Notes: a model not told the origin generated them from the letters alone. Counted from the stretch's first letter, positions 1-13,001 are shown. The stretch is 64,000 nt of DNA from Gordonia jinhuaensis (GCF_014639795.1 NZ_BMGC01000002.1:225188-289187); one strand, 5' to 3'. Numbers and translations are program-made.

Positions 1-1850
<1,850 letters not shown>

Positions 1851-1947
1851 GCCCACCCTTGCGAAGTCATGTGACGAGACTAGCCCCCGCCGTCGTGGCC
1901 TTCATGTCGGCGAGGCCGGTGTGCAGGTCGGGTGATCGTCGACGTGA

Positions 1948-4335
1948 TCAGGCCCACGGCAGGGCGTTGTGCATCTGGCGTCCGAGCTCGTCGGTGATGC
2001 TGCGGACGAAGGTCGCCGACAGGTGATGCCAGTCGTGGTAGACGATGATGTTGCCCACCACGGCCGGACAGATCTGCGCGTTGCACACCGCATTGGACAG
2101 ATCGAGCGGATGCAGGCCCGGGTAGTTCGCCACGATCGCGTCGGTGGGGTTGACGGGGTCCAGCGCGGTGGAGCGCTGTGTCGCGCAGGTGGTGTCGGGA
2201 TCGTTGCCGTCGGCCAGGCAGGTGGGTGTGTCGATGGCCCCACCGGCGCTGTTGTGCGGCCAGGGTGTGTCGCGGATGCCGAAGACCGGGATGCCCGCAG
2301 CACTGAACTGGCCGAAGATCGGGAGGTAGTCGGCCGGGACGGCGTCGCCGCCGGTGATCCCGTCGCGTGGGCGGGTGCTGTTGGTGAACACGGCGTCGGG
2401 ACGGTCGGCGATGATCCGGTCCATCACCCGTACCACCCAGTCGTGGCACTGCGGGTAGGGCTGTCCGAGTTGGGTCGGGTTGGGATCCGCCGACAGCGGA
2501 CACCCCATCTTCAGGTAGGTGGTGACGCGGAAGTGGTTGCGTTTGCCGAGGATGTCGAGTGCGGTGATCCAGTGCTCGGCGTGCGATCCGCCGGCGAGCG
2601 CGATCGTGTGGGTGGCGGTCGGGTCGCCGTATACGCCCACCCGGATGCTCGGATCGGTGAAGTTGCTGATGTCGCCGCGGAAGGACGTGATGGGGAGGTC
2701 TTTGAGCACTGTGAGCGGCGTCGGCTGCGGGTCGACATGCGCGACGGGCAGGTTCTCGAGGAAGGCCCGGCCGCCGGGATAGATCTTCGGGTCGAGATCT
2801 GCGGTGTCGACGGTTGCCGTGGACACGTGGTGCTCCCACATCCTGATCGACACCACCACCGCGGCGGTCGCGAGGACCAGCACGGTGGTGACCACCGTGC
2901 TGTAGGTCAGCAGTGCGCGTGCCCATCGGCCGGTCCGGCCGGTGCCGGCTGAGGGCGTGGACGAGCGCGATCGTGATCGCGCGTGCGGGTCGACGTTCTC
3001 CGGCTGGATCGTGACCCAGCCGGAGGTGGAGTTCTGCAGGGCAGATCCCGCGGTGGGCCGGGGCTGCGGGTCGGACGACGGGACGGGCGAATCCGGGAGC
3101 AGGTCGTCCAGCGGGGCATCGGCCGCCGAGCCGACCCCGTCGGCGGCGGTCGCCTCCTCGGTGACCGTGGGCCGGGCTCGAGGACGGATTCCGCGCAGCG
3201 GGTCCTCGACGAGGGTCTTCGTCAGCCACGCCACCACCAGCGACAGCGCCAGGATGAGCAGTCCCTCGATCACCCCGGCGTGGTTCTTGCCCTGCCAGGT
3301 CAGATAGAAGATCAGCAGCGGCCAGTGCCAGAGGTAGAGCGAATACGACACCGAGCCCAGCCACACCGGGCCGCGTCCGGCCAGTGCCACGGTGGTCCTC
3401 GGTGGCGTGGCGTCGGCCGACGTGGGGGCACCCGCCCAGATGATCGCCAGGGTGGAGACCACCGGGACCAATGCCTTGGCACCCGGATAGGACTCGACGC
3501 CGTTGATCCACCACCCACAGCTGATGATCAAACCGAGCGCCACCAGGATCACCAGGTCGCGGAGAAGGCGCGGCAGTCGGACCCGCGGCATCCAGATGGC
3601 CAGGAGTCCGCCGATCAGCGGTTCCCACAGACGCGAGAAGGTGTCGTAGTAGTTGAACGGCTGGTTCACCGACATCCGGTACTGCGCCCAGGCGAAGGAT
3701 GTCGCCGCGAGCGCCAGCACCACCACGAAGACCAGGCTGCGCATGACGGCAGCCGTGGCGGTGCGACCGAGGATGCGACCAATGATCTTGACGACCCCGG
3801 TGAGCGCCATGGCCGCCAGCAGCACGCCGACGAAGAACTGTCCCTGCATCGACATCGACCAGATGTGCTGCAGCGGACTGTTGGCCGAACTCGCGGCGGT
3901 GTAATCCTGCGAATTGAAGGCCAGATACCAGTTTTGGTAGTACAGCAGGCTCGCGATCCACTCGCGGCCGATGCTCACCCAGCGGGTCTGTGCGACGACC
4001 GCGACCGTGAGCACCGCGACCGCGATCAACATCGTGACCAGCGCCGGGAGCAATCGGCGGATGAGTTTGCGCACGCGCGGGAACGGGTTGACCGCATCGA
4101 TCAGGCCCACGGTGTCGGATTGGCTGCGGATGGAGTGGCGTAGCAGCGACCCGACGAAGAAATAGCCCGACAGGGTGAGGAAGACATCGACACCACCGGA
4201 GACACGGCCGAACCAGACGTGGAAGCAGGCGACCAGCGCGATGGCGATCCCGCGCAGACCGTCGAGATCGGTCCGATATGCGGGCGCGCGTGACGGTGTG
4301 GCGTCGGCGGCGCGCGTGACCGTGGGTGCTGCCAC
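1948..4335 (-). CDS. Membrane acyltransferase (AT3 family) with C-terminal SGNH domain
   Basis: OafA-like enzyme, 795 aa, that probably moves acyl groups to extracytoplasmic glycans or lipids. The AT3 signature RTDLDGLRGIAIALVACFHV lies near residue 20, followed by about ten hydrophobic segments to residue ~380. A proline-rich linker and a further membrane segment (about residues 485-505) lead to the SGNH esterase-like domain. That domain has the nucleophile block GGSHAEHW and the late catalytic pair in DWHHLSATFV. The start is the GTG at 4335, with AAAGG about 10 bases upstream. The gene stops 97 bp before glgX on the same strand, matching the Rv1565c/Rv1564c pairing as I remember it. The substrate cannot be read from the sequence. 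Confidence 0.9.
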   Translation of the reverse strand: MAAPTVTRAADATPSRAPAYRTDLDGLRGIAIALVACFHVWFGRVSGGVDVFLTLSGYFFVGSLLRHSIRSQSDTVGLIDAVNPFPRVRKLIRRLLPALVTMLIAVAVLTVAVVAQTRWVSIGREWIASLLYYQNWYLAFNSQDYTAASSANSPLQHIWSMSMQGQFFVGVLLAAMALTGVVKIIGRILGRTATAAVMRSLVFVVVLALAATSFAWAQYRMSVNQPFNYYDTFSRLWEPLIGGLLAIWMPRVRLPRLLRDLVILVALGLIISCGWWINGVESYPGAKALVPVVSTLAIIWAGAPTSADATPPRTTVALAGRGPVWLGSVSYSLYLWHWPLLIFYLTWQGKNHAGVIEGLLILALSLVVAWLTKTLVEDPLRGIRPRARPTVTEEATAADGVGSAADAPLDDLLPDSPVPSSDPQPRPTAGSALQNSTSGWVTIQPENVDPHARSRSRSSTPSAGTGRTGRWARALLTYSTVVTTVLVLATAAVVVSIRMWEHHVSTATVDTADLDPKIYPGGRAFLENLPVAHVDPQPTPLTVLKDLPITSFRGDISNFTDPSIRVGVYGDPTATHTIALAGGSHAEHWITALDILGKRNHFRVTTYLKMGCPLSADPNPTQLGQPYPQCHDWVVRVMDRIIADRPDAVFTNSTRPRDGITGGDAVPADYLPIFGQFSAAGIPVFGIRDTPWPHNSAGGAIDTPTCLADGNDPDTTCATQRSTALDPVNPTDAIVANYPGLHPLDLSNAVCNAQICPAVVGNIIVYHDWHHLSATFVRSITDELGRQMHNALPWA

Positions 4336-4467
4336 GTGACGATGCGCCTTTCGTGTCGTGCCGGCCAGGTGCGGCCGAGGATCCGGGGGCGTGCCGGTCG
4401 ACGTGCGGTGCGGGTGGTTCCGAGCGCGTCTCGACCGGGCAGGTCGTGCATGGGTGCACTGATTGCC

Positions 4468-4485
4468 CGGTAGATCAATCTACCG
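4468..4485. promoter_or_regulatory. Perfect palindrome in the bioA upstream region
   Basis: CGGTAGAT and ATCTACCG form a perfect 8-bp inverted repeat separated by CA, 65 bp before the chosen bioA start and between bioA and the divergent acyltransferase gene. It looks like an operator for a dimeric repressor. The 10-mer ATCAATCTAC inside it recurs in front of the marR gene near 45586. No regulator is assigned. Confidence 0.55.
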
Positions 4486-4549
4486 AACCGGCCGGCGGAT
4501 TCCGCGCACGCGCGTGACCGTGGCTCGTCTGCATGCGATCCTCGTCGGC

Positions 4550-5875
4550 GTGTCAGACAGCGCCGGGTCCACCCGGTCCCGCCGCAGCGATGCTGCCTCG
4601 CTCGCCGACGATCTCGTGGAGCGCGATCGGGACTGTGTGTGGCATCCCTACGGGCAGATGCCCAGCGTGCAGTCGCCGCTTCCGGTGGCCTCCGCCGAGG
4701 GTGTGCGGCTACAGCTGGTCGACGGCCGCTCATTGGTGGACGGGATGAGCTCGTGGTGGGCGGCGATCCACGGCTATCGGCATCCGGTGCTCGACGAGGC
4801 GGTGCGCACCCAGCTGTCGTCGATGGCCCATGTGATGTTCGGCGGGCTGACACATCAACCCGCGGTCGATCTCGCGCAGCTGCTGGTGGAGATCACCCCC
4901 GCGCCGCTGCGCACGGTCTTCTTCGCCGACTCGGGATCGGTGTCGGTGGAGGTCGCGGTGAAGATGGCGCTGCAGTACTGGCGTGCGCGGGGACTACCTG
5001 CCAAGCGCCGCCTGCTCACGTGGCGGGGCGGATACCACGGCGACACTTTCACCCCGATGAGCGTCTGCGACCCGGTCGGCGGCATGCATGCGCTGTGGAC
5101 CGACATCCTCGCCGAGCAGCTCTTCGCACCGGTGCCCCCGACGAGCCATGAGCAGGACTACGTCGATCAGCTCGCCGCGCTGGTCACCGCTCACCGCGAC
5201 GAGCTCGCCGCGGTGATCGTCGAGCCGGTGGTGCAGGGGGCCGGTGGGATGCGGTTCCCGTCGCCGCGATACCTGGCCGACCTGCGCGCGCTCTGCGACG
5301 AGAACTCGGTCCTGCTGATCTTCGACGAGATCGCCACCGGTTTCGGTCGGACCGGTGAATTGTTCGCTGCCGACCATGCCGGGGTGTCGCCGGACATCAT
5401 GTGTGTGGGCAAGGCGTTGACCGGCGGATACCTCACGCTGGCGGCGACGCTGTGCACCCGCGAGGTGGCCACGACCATCACCTCCGGCCATCCCGGTGTG
5501 CTCGCCCACGGTCCGACGTTCATGGCCAATCCGCTGGCCTGCGCGGTGGGTCTGGCCTCCACCCGGCTGTTGCTGGACTCGCCGTGGCGCACTCGCGTGG
5601 CCGCGATCGAGGGCGGCCTGCGTGCGGGGCTGGCCGACACCGTCGGCGGATCGGGTGTCACCGACGTGCGGGTTCTCGGCGCGATCGGTGTGGTCGAACT
5701 CGACGACGACGTCGACATGGCGGCGGCCACCGACGCAGCAGTCGCCGCAGGCGTGTGGTTGCGCCCGTTCGGCCGGTTGATCTACACGATGCCCCCACTG
5801 ATCGCCGACGCCGACGACGTCGCGCTGATCTGCGCGGGGATCACCGCCGCGGTGCGAGCATCCACGCGCACGTGA
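4550..5875 (+). CDS. bioA: Adenosylmethionine-8-amino-7-oxononanoate aminotransferase
   Basis: Converts 7-keto-8-aminopelargonate (KAPA) to diaminopelargonate using SAM as amino donor; PLP-dependent, cytoplasmic, third step of biotin ring assembly. With the GTG at 4550 it is 441 aa. The BioA N-terminus [12 protein letters not shown] and the [13 protein letters not shown] block are present. [13 protein letters not shown] and the PLP lysine in [11 protein letters not shown] follow. The same frame stays open upstream to an ATG at 4463, but that ATG lies just before the 4468-4485 palindrome and adds about 29 residues with no family similarity, so GTG 4550 is preferred. It is followed after 127 bp by bioF. 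Confidence 0.95.
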   Translation: MSDSAGSTRSRRSDAASLADDLVERDRDCVWHPYGQMPSVQSPLPVASAEGVRLQLVDGRSLVDGMSSWWAAIHGYRHPVLDEAVRTQLSSMAHVMFGGLTHQPAVDLAQLLVEITPAPLRTVFFADSGSVSVEVAVKMALQYWRARGLPAKRRLLTWRGGYHGDTFTPMSVCDPVGGMHALWTDILAEQLFAPVPPTSHEQDYVDQLAALVTAHRDELAAVIVEPVVQGAGGMRFPSPRYLADLRALCDENSVLLIFDEIATGFGRTGELFAADHAGVSPDIMCVGKALTGGYLTLAATLCTREVATTITSGHPGVLAHGPTFMANPLACAVGLASTRLLLDSPWRTRVAAIEGGLRAGLADTVGGSGVTDVRVLGAIGVVELDDDVDMAAATDAAVAAGVWLRPFGRLIYTMPPLIADADDVALICAGITAAVRASTRT

Positions 5876-5991
5876 CCTGACCGGCGACCGGGCCGCACCG
5901 GTGACGGGACAGCGCATCTGACCTGTCACCGGTGTGCGACATGACGCCGTGATCGTCCCGGGATGGCTGCATGGGGATCACCGATCTGCCA

Positions 5992-6023
5992 CACTGTTCG
6001 CGATGACTACTGAACAGTGTTCA
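5992..6023. promoter_or_regulatory. Operator-like inverted repeats over the bioF start codon
   Basis: TGAACAGTGTTCA (6011-6023) is a perfect 13-bp palindrome just inside bioF. A further half-site CACTGTTC (5992-5999) lies just upstream and pairs with GAACAGTG (6012-6019), bracketing the ATG at 6003. The TGAAC-N3-GTT pattern resembles the operator described for BioQ, the TetR-family biotin repressor of actinobacteria. The BioQ match is from memory and not tested. Confidence 0.6.
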
Positions 6024-7166
6024 GGTTTGGCCCTGAGCTGGCTCGATGCCGACGCATCCGCACGACGTGAGGCCGGACTGCATCGCGAGGTGACCCCGCG
6101 TGAGGAGTCCGGCGCACTGGTCGACCTGGCCTCCAACGACTATCTCGGACTGGCCCGGCATCCCGCGACGATTGCCGGCGCGCAGGAGGCCGCGGCGCGC
6201 TGGGGGACAGGTGCGACCGCGTCGCGCCTGGTCGCCGGGACGACCCGGCTGCACGACGACTTCGAACGCGACCTCGCCGCATTTCTCGGTGTCGAAGCGG
6301 CCCTGGTGTTCTCGTCGGGCTATCTGGCGAACATCGGTGCGGTCAGCGCGCTCGCCGGCCGGGACGGATTCATCGTCAGCGACACCGGGGCGCACGCATC
6401 GCTGATCGACGGATGCCGGCTGTCGCGATCGCAGGTGGTGGTGATCGAGCGCGGCGATCACGAGGCGTTGGCGCGTGTTCTCGCGACGCGGACGCGGCAG
6501 CGGGCGCTGGTGGTGACCGACTCGGTGTACAGCATCGACGGGGTGATCGCCCCGATCGCCGAGTACCACCAGGTGGCACGCGAGCACGGGGCGATGCTGC
6601 TCGTCGACGAGGCGCACGCGCTGGGCGTCCGGGGGCGGGGCGGGCGCGGCGTGGTCGACGAGCTCGGACTCTCCGGCGCCGACGACCTGGTGGTGACCAC
6701 GGTGTTGTCGAAGTCGCTGGGATCGCAGGGTGGTGTGGTCGCCGGTTCCGCGCGTGTCCGTGACCATCTCGTCGACACCGCACGCACCTTCATCTTCGAT
6801 ACTGGGCTCAACCCACCGGCAGCGGGTGCGGCGCGCGCCGCGTTGGCGACACTGCGCGACAACCCGGACCTGTGCGACCAGGTGCGGCACAATGCCGCAC
6901 GCATCGCCGAACGGTGCGGCGGACAGCCGCCCGAGTCGGCGGTGGTCTCGCTCATCGTCGGCGATCCCCATCGCGCGGTCGAGGCCGCGGCGGGCTGCCG
7001 TGGCGTCGGCGTGCACGTGGGGTGCTTCCGCCCGCCGTCGGTACCCGCCGGCACGTCACGTCTCCGTCTGACGGCCCGCGCGGACTTGTCCGAGGACCTC
7101 ATCGACGACGTGACGTCGCGGATCCGCGGGGTGCTCGACGGACTCGGCGTGCGGGTGGGCGCGTGA
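6003..7166 (+). CDS. bioF: 8-amino-7-oxononanoate synthase
   Basis: PLP enzyme condensing pimeloyl-ACP/CoA with alanine to KAPA, the first step of biotin ring assembly. 387 aa from ATG 6003, which gives the usual short N-terminus before LDLASNDYLGL-type sequence (here LASNDYLGLARHP). The glycine-rich ATASRLVAGTTRLHDDFE block, the cofactor aspartate region LLVDEAHALG and the PLP lysine in TVLSKSLGSQGG are all present. An upstream ATG at 5934 is in frame but adds residues without family similarity. A palindrome overlaps the first codons, so repression at the start site is plausible. The stop overlaps bioD (ATGA). Confidence 0.95.
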   Translation: MTTEQCSGLALSWLDADASARREAGLHREVTPREESGALVDLASNDYLGLARHPATIAGAQEAAARWGTGATASRLVAGTTRLHDDFERDLAAFLGVEAALVFSSGYLANIGAVSALAGRDGFIVSDTGAHASLIDGCRLSRSQVVVIERGDHEALARVLATRTRQRALVVTDSVYSIDGVIAPIAEYHQVAREHGAMLLVDEAHALGVRGRGGRGVVDELGLSGADDLVVTTVLSKSLGSQGGVVAGSARVRDHLVDTARTFIFDTGLNPPAAGAARAALATLRDNPDLCDQVRHNAARIAERCGGQPPESAVVSLIVGDPHRAVEAAAGCRGVGVHVGCFRPPSVPAGTSRLRLTARADLSEDLIDDVTSRIRGVLDGLGVRVGA

Positions 7167-8014
7167 TGAGCCCGGCGAGCGCACCCGACCAGTCGCTTCC
7201 AGTCCAGTCGCTCACGCACGATCAGCCGAATGCGCGGGGTCAAGTGCCGCCGGACCCGGCCGGGCGCGTCGTGGTGGTCACCGGAACCTGCACCGATGTG
7301 GGCAAAACGGTGACCGTCGCGGCGCTGGTCGCCGGGTTTCGTGCGGCCGGCTGCTCGGTGGCCGTCTGCAAACCGGCTCAGACCGGTGTCGAGGCCGGCG
7401 CCGACGGTGATCGGACCGATGACCCGCGGCGCGCAGACGGTGGGGACCTCGCGGTGGTGCGCGCGCTCGCCAACCCTGACGAGACGCTCGAATGTGCGCG
7501 TTTCCGGGAACCGTTGGCGCCCTTCACCGCTGCCCGCCGAGAACACCGCGAACCGCTGCGGCTGGCGCAGATCACCGCCGCCGTCGACGATCTCCGGTCC
7601 CGTCACGACGTGGTGGTGGTCGAGGGTGCCGGTGGTGTGCTCGTGCGGTTCGACGAGACGACCACCATCCTCAGCGTTGCCGATGCCCTGGCTGCGCCGA
7701 TGGTGGTGGTGGTCGACCCGGCACTCGGCGCGCTCAACCACGCCGAACTGACCGTCGGAGCGATACGCGCGGCAGGGGTGGAGGTGGCCGGGCTCGTGAT
7801 CGGGCGATGGCCTCGCGACCCCGACCTCGCGCGCCGATGCAATCTCGACGATCTCCCGACGGTCACCGACAGCCGCATCCTCGGGGTCATCCCCGAGGGC
7901 GTGAGCGACCTGACCCCAGCGGAATTCGCGGCGGCGGCCATCACCTGGCTCGATCTCTCCCACCACATCCCCGACACGAAAGCCTCACCCCCGACACGAA
8001 AGGCCCGCACGTGA
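7166..8014 (+). CDS. bioD: Dethiobiotin synthetase
   Basis: ATP-dependent carboxylation and ring closure of diaminopelargonate to dethiobiotin. 282 aa from the ATG that overlaps the bioF stop. The P-loop GTCTDVGKT begins only at about residue 40, so the protein has a ~35-residue unstructured leader unusual for BioD. VCKPAQTG and [10 protein letters not shown] follow. The last codons carry a short duplication (CCCGACACGAAAG occurs twice, 7971-8003) that also supplies the AAAGG ribosome site for bioB. The GTG of bioB overlaps the stop. Confidence 0.95.
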   Translation: MSPASAPDQSLPVQSLTHDQPNARGQVPPDPAGRVVVVTGTCTDVGKTVTVAALVAGFRAAGCSVAVCKPAQTGVEAGADGDRTDDPRRADGGDLAVVRALANPDETLECARFREPLAPFTAARREHREPLRLAQITAAVDDLRSRHDVVVVEGAGGVLVRFDETTTILSVADALAAPMVVVVDPALGALNHAELTVGAIRAAGVEVAGLVIGRWPRDPDLARRCNLDDLPTVTDSRILGVIPEGVSDLTPAEFAAAAITWLDLSHHIPDTKASPPTRKART

Positions 8015-9096
8015 CCGACATCCGCACCGACGACGCCGCACCCGCCGATCGGACCCCCACGACGACGGGTACCGCGATGACCGGCACCGCGGCGGGGAGC
8101 GCCGACGACATCCTGGCGATCGCCACCGAACAAGTCCTCGGACGAGGCGTCGGACTGACCCGCGAGCAGGTACTCGCGGTGTTGTCGTTGCCCGACGAGC
8201 GCTTGCCCGAACTCCTCGACCTCGCGCACAAGGTGCGCATGCGGTGGTGTGGACCGGAAGTGGAGGTCGAGGGCATCATCTCGCTGAAGACCGGCGGATG
8301 CCCCGAGGATTGCCACTTCTGTTCGCAGTCAGGCCTTTTCGAGTCACCGGTGCGCAGTGCCTGGATCGACATCCCCGCGCTGGTGGAGGCGGCCAAGCAG
8401 ACGGCGAAGACCGGCGCGACCGAGTTCTGCATCGTCGCGGCGGTGCGTGGGCCGGATGAGCGCCTGATGAGTCAGGTGGCCGCCGCCGTCGAGGCGATCC
8501 GCGCCGAGGTCGACATCCAGGTCGCCTGCTCGCTGGGGATGCTCACCCAGGACCAGGTCGACGCGCTGGTCGAGATGGGGGTGCACCGTTACAACCACAA
8601 CCTCGAGACCGCGCGCAGCCACTTCCCGAATGTGGTGAGCACCCACACCTGGGAGGAGCGTTTCGACACCCTGCGGATGGTGCGGGATGCCGGGATGGAG
8701 GTGTGCTGCGGCGGCATCCTCGGCATGGGGGAGACGCGCGAGCAGCGCGCCGAGTTCGCTGCCGAACTCGCCGAACTCTGCCCCGACGAGGTTCCGATGA
8801 ACTTCCTCAACCCGCGTCCGGGCACGCCGTTCGGCGATCTCGAGGTGATGCCGGCGACGGAGGCGCTCGCCTGTGTCGGCGCGTTCCGGCTCGCGTTGCC
8901 GCGCACCATCCTGCGCTTTGCCGGCGGACGTGAGATCACCCTCGGGGACCTCGGTGCCCAGCAGGGTATTCTCGGCGGCATCAACGCCGTGATCGTCGGG
9001 AACTACCTCACGACCCTGGGCAGGCCGGCCGAGGAGGATCTCGACCTGCTGGTCGACCTACAGATGCCCATCAAGGCACTCAATGACACGATGTGA
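8011..9096 (+). CDS. bioB: Biotin synthase (radical SAM)
   Basis: Inserts sulfur into dethiobiotin. The radical-SAM cluster motif [10 protein letters not shown] lies near residue 95. Family blocks include [14 protein letters not shown] (here [14 protein letters not shown]), [21 protein letters not shown] and [17 protein letters not shown]. 361 aa from the GTG at 8011, overlapping the bioD stop; the first ~30 residues (Asp/Thr/Pro/Ala-rich) look disordered. The C-terminus overlaps bsaP by 14 bp, so the two are translationally coupled. Confidence 0.96.
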   Translation: MTDIRTDDAAPADRTPTTTGTAMTGTAAGSADDILAIATEQVLGRGVGLTREQVLAVLSLPDERLPELLDLAHKVRMRWCGPEVEVEGIISLKTGGCPEDCHFCSQSGLFESPVRSAWIDIPALVEAAKQTAKTGATEFCIVAAVRGPDERLMSQVAAAVEAIRAEVDIQVACSLGMLTQDQVDALVEMGVHRYNHNLETARSHFPNVVSTHTWEERFDTLRMVRDAGMEVCCGGILGMGETREQRAEFAAELAELCPDEVPMNFLNPRPGTPFGDLEVMPATEALACVGAFRLALPRTILRFAGGREITLGDLGAQQGILGGINAVIVGNYLTTLGRPAEEDLDLLVDLQMPIKALNDTM

Positions 9097-9400
9097 CGTG
9101 ACCCGATCTAATCGCGTACCGGATTCCCCCGTCAGCCGTGTGAGCGCTGTCAACCCCGTCAGCGCCGCCACCCCGCGCGGGCCGTTGGCCGAACCGAGTC
9201 GGTTCGGGGTGCACACCGGTGAACCGGTGGAATCGGCAGACGGTCGTCGGGAGCCGCCCGCGGTGGCACTCGGGCTCGAGCCGCCGCGATTCTGCGGGCA
9301 GTGCGCTCGACGGATGGTGGTGCAGGTGTGTCCGGACGGCTGGTCGGCGCGCTGCTCGCGCCACGGCACGGTCGACTCGACGGAGGTGGGTTCGCGATGA
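9083..9400 (+). CDS. bsaP: Biotin synthase auxiliary protein BsaP
   Basis: Small cysteine-containing protein; its mycobacterial relative (Rv1590) is reported to be needed for BioB to convert dethiobiotin to biotin. The diagnostic C-terminal half is [16 protein letters not shown] followed by [12 protein letters not shown], with the Cys pair CGQC and a later Cys that could bind a metal or iron-sulfur cluster. 105 aa from the ATG at 9083 inside the bioB end; the first ~60 residues are Val/Pro/Ser-rich and not conserved in my memory, so a later start is possible. The neighbours bioB and DUF2567 match the mycobacterial order. Confidence 0.85.
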   Translation: MTRCDVTRSNRVPDSPVSRVSAVNPVSAATPRGPLAEPSRFGVHTGEPVESADGRREPPAVALGLEPPRFCGQCARRMVVQVCPDGWSARCSRHGTVDSTEVGSR

Positions 9401-10029
9401 GCTGGACCGCAACGACATTCGGCGGTCGGACCGGCGTCGAACCGGCGGCACCACCCACCCGTGCCTGGATGTCGACCGGCGCGGTGGTGCTGCTCGGGAT
9501 CGTGGTCGGCATCGTCTGGGGTGTGCTCACGCCGGGACTGCGAGGTGTAGTGGTCGCGCCCGGTCGCGCGGGGCTGCTGTCTGACAGCACCGTGCACCGC
9601 TTCGATGCGATCGCGATCTTCGCGTGTCTGTGTGCGGTCTACGGTGTCGCCGCCGCGCTCGGTCAGTGGATGGTCGCGCGATCACCCGCTGACAGGGCGT
9701 TCGTCCGCAGCGCCCGGGGGACGATCATTCTCGTGATCGCGACCATTGCCGGCTCGGCGCTCGGCGCCTGGATCGGCGGTCTGATCGCGCATGCCCGCTA
9801 CCCGGGCGCCGGCTCGGCGCAGTTCGGCCAGTACTTCTTCGAGGCGCCGTCGCTGTGGATACGCGGGGCCTCAGGCCTCGGTATGAGCGCCCCATGGGTG
9901 CTCGTGGTCGTCGCACCCGTATGTGCGCTGATCGCTCAGGCGATCGTGGTGCTCAGCAACCCTCGCGCCGATCTCGGCGTGGGCACCGACGCCGAGATCG
10001 GTCTCGGCGTCGGTGAGCACACCCACTGA
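9397..10029 (+). CDS. DUF2567-like four-helix membrane protein
   Basis: 210 aa, starting at the ATG overlapping the bsaP stop. Four hydrophobic segments are visible (about residues 27-48, 70-92, 108-130 and 165-188), with loops rich in Gly/Ala/Arg. It sits where Rv1591 sits next to bsaP. Function is unknown; the constant placement behind bioB-bsaP suggests a link to biotin metabolism or simple operon hitch-hiking. Confidence 0.75.
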   Translation: MSWTATTFGGRTGVEPAAPPTRAWMSTGAVVLLGIVVGIVWGVLTPGLRGVVVAPGRAGLLSDSTVHRFDAIAIFACLCAVYGVAAALGQWMVARSPADRAFVRSARGTIILVIATIAGSALGAWIGGLIAHARYPGAGSAQFGQYFFEAPSLWIRGASGLGMSAPWVLVVVAPVCALIAQAIVVLSNPRADLGVGTDAEIGLGVGEHTH

Positions 10030-10077
10030 CTCGACCGGACTGACTCGACTGGACTGACTCGCGCCCGGCCTGACTCG
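10027..10077. repeat. Short tandem repeat, TGACTCG units
   Basis: Four copies of TGACTCG spaced 14, 14 and 16 bases apart (starting at 10027, 10041, 10055 and 10071), beginning at the stop of the DUF2567 gene and filling the gap to the convergent nrtR gene. Possibly a slipped-strand expansion. Confidence 0.7.
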
Positions 10078-10112
10078 AGACAGGGCCGGTGCGGGCCGCC
10101 GAGTCGGTCACC

Positions 10113-10820
10113 TCACGGGGGCGGACGCAGCGTGGCGAACTCGTCGGTCACCCGAAGTCGGTTGTCGGTGAAGCGGTACAGCGCCGGGGGCCGCCCGCCG
10201 GACCTGCCGGTGCGGCCTACTGTGCCGGTCGTCTCGACCACACCTCGCCGACTGAGAATGCGCAACAGATTGGTGGCGTCGACGGGATAGCCCAATGTCG
10301 CGCGGAAGATCTCCGAGAGCGCGGACATCGGGAACTGGTGCGGTGCCAGCGCGAAGGCGATGTTGGTGTAGGACATCTTCGCCGCCAGTCGTGACCGCGC
10401 CAGATCGACCATCGACCGGTGATCGAAACTCATCGTGGGCAGCGCGTCGACCGGCAGCCACCGCGTGTCGGCGGGCAGTTCGGTTGCCGAGTCCACCGGC
10501 ACCAGACCCAGGTAGGTCGAGGCGATGGCCCGCGGCCCCGGCATCCGGCCCGGGTCGGAGAAGGTGGCGATCTGCTCGAGATGGGCGACCTCCCGCAGAT
10601 CGACCTTCTCGGCGAGCTGACGGCGCGCCGAGGTGGTCAGGTCTTCGTCGGCACCCAGCGCCCCTCCGGGTAGCGACCAGGTTCCGGCCTGCGGTTCGAT
10701 GCCGCGCTGCCACAGCAGGACCGCCAGGCGCGGAGCGCCGGTAGCCGCGTCGGTGTCGGGGTCGTCGATGATGCGGAAGACCACGCACCGAACCTCATGA
10801 ACCATCGTGGCCGCCGACAT
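10113..10820 (-). CDS. nrtR: NrtR-type NUDIX regulator of NAD synthesis
   Basis: 235 aa from ATG 10820 (other in-frame starts at 10865 and 10805). An N-terminal NUDIX fold is followed by a winged-helix DNA-binding domain (about residues 150-235). The NUDIX box [14 protein letters not shown] then reads RQLAEKVDL where catalytic enzymes have REXXEEXG, so two of the key glutamates are replaced. That loss is typical of NrtR sensors, which bind ADP-ribose and repress NAD genes. It is divergent from nadA with an inverted repeat between them, like Rv1593c. An enzymatic ADP-ribose hydrolase is the less likely alternative. Confidence 0.85.
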   Translation of the reverse strand: MSAATMVHEVRCVVFRIIDDPDTDAATGAPRLAVLLWQRGIEPQAGTWSLPGGALGADEDLTTSARRQLAEKVDLREVAHLEQIATFSDPGRMPGPRAIASTYLGLVPVDSATELPADTRWLPVDALPTMSFDHRSMVDLARSRLAAKMSYTNIAFALAPHQFPMSALSEIFRATLGYPVDATNLLRILSRRGVVETTGTVGRTGRSGGRPPALYRFTDNRLRVTDEFATLRPPP

Positions 10821-10915
10821 GGCAGCGATTGTATGTTCCGCCCGATCAGGCGACGGGGGAGACACACGAGGACTGCCGGACGGAGGCGCCCGGAACGCGG
10901 TGCTGTACGGAACAG

Positions 10916-10940
10916 GGTTTTCGATCTATAGTCGAAAACC
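10916..10940. promoter_or_regulatory. Candidate NrtR operator in front of nadA
   Basis: GGTTTTCGA (10916-10924) and TCGAAAACC (10932-10940) form a perfect 9-bp inverted repeat around the spacer TCTATAG. It lies between nrtR and nadA, 52 bp before the nadA start, where a local repressor would act. The TATAG in the spacer could also serve as part of a -10 element. Confidence 0.7.
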
Positions 10941-10992
10941 GCATGACGTGCGCCGGCGACGACGCCAAACCGCGACAGGAGGTGGTGTTCAC

Positions 10993-12131
<1,139 letters not shown>

Positions 12132-12135
<4 letters not shown>

Positions 12136-13001
12136 TGGTCGGGGGAGCCGAGGTGACCGAACTGGTGGTCCCCGATGCGCGGTCGGTGATCCGCACCGCA
12201 CTCGACGAGGATCTGCGCCTGGGCCCCGACGTGACGACGGCCGCGACCGTGCCGTCGTCGGCGCGCACCCACGCCCGCATCGTCACCCGTGAGGCCGGCG
12301 TCGTCGCCGGTGTCGACGTGGCGCTGGCGGTGTTCGACGAGGTGATCGGCGACGACTACACGGTGATCTCGCGGGTGGCCGACGGATCGGCGGTGGAACC
12401 CGGCGAGGTGGTGGTGGAGGTCGAGGCGCCCACCGGGCGGCTGCTGACCGCCGAACGCACCGCGCTGAACCTGCTCACGCACCTGTCGGGGATCGCCACC
12501 GAGACCGCCCGGTGGGCGGCCGCGGTGGCCGGAACCGGCGCGGTGATCCGCGACACGCGCAAGACGTTGCCGGGGTTGCGGGAGCTGGAGAAGTACGCGG
12601 TGCGTGCCGGCGGGGGACACAACCACCGGATGGCACTCGGCGACGCCGCGCTGATCAAGGACAACCACATCGCTGCCGCGGGTTCGCTGACCGCGGCGTT
12701 GCAGGCGGTGCGCGAGCTGGCGCCCGACATCGACGTCGAGGTGGAGGTGGACTCGCTCGAACAACTCGACGAGGCCCTGGCCCTGGGTGCCGAGCTGATC
12801 CTGCTGGACAACTTCCCGCTGTGGCAGACCCAGATGGCGGTGCAGCGGCGCAACGCCCGCCGTCCGGAGACCAAGCTGGAGAGTTCGGGCGGCCTGTCGC
12901 TCGAGGTGGCCCGCGACTACGCCCGCACCGGGGTCGACTATCTGGCGGTCGGCGCGCTGACTCATTCGGTGACCGCCCTGGATCTGGGTCTGGACCTCTG
13001 A
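12132..13001 (+). CDS. nadC: Nicotinate-nucleotide pyrophosphorylase (carboxylating)
   Basis: Quinolinate phosphoribosyltransferase making nicotinate mononucleotide, 289 aa. Recognisable blocks are [18 protein letters not shown], the substrate-binding [18 protein letters not shown], and [28 protein letters not shown] and [10 protein letters not shown] follow. The ATG at 12132 overlaps the nadA stop (ATGA), so nadA-nadC form a tight operon. Confidence 0.97.

Noticed and set aside
1880..4459. Long open frame of 859 codons on the minus strand, in another frame than the acyltransferase
   Set aside because: Composition is Arg/Pro/His-rich with no domain; it is the usual shadow of a real gene in high-GC DNA.
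10113..10820. Reading the NUDIX gene as a MutT-type housecleaning enzyme
   Set aside because: The catalytic glutamates are missing and a winged-helix domain is present; NrtR fits better.
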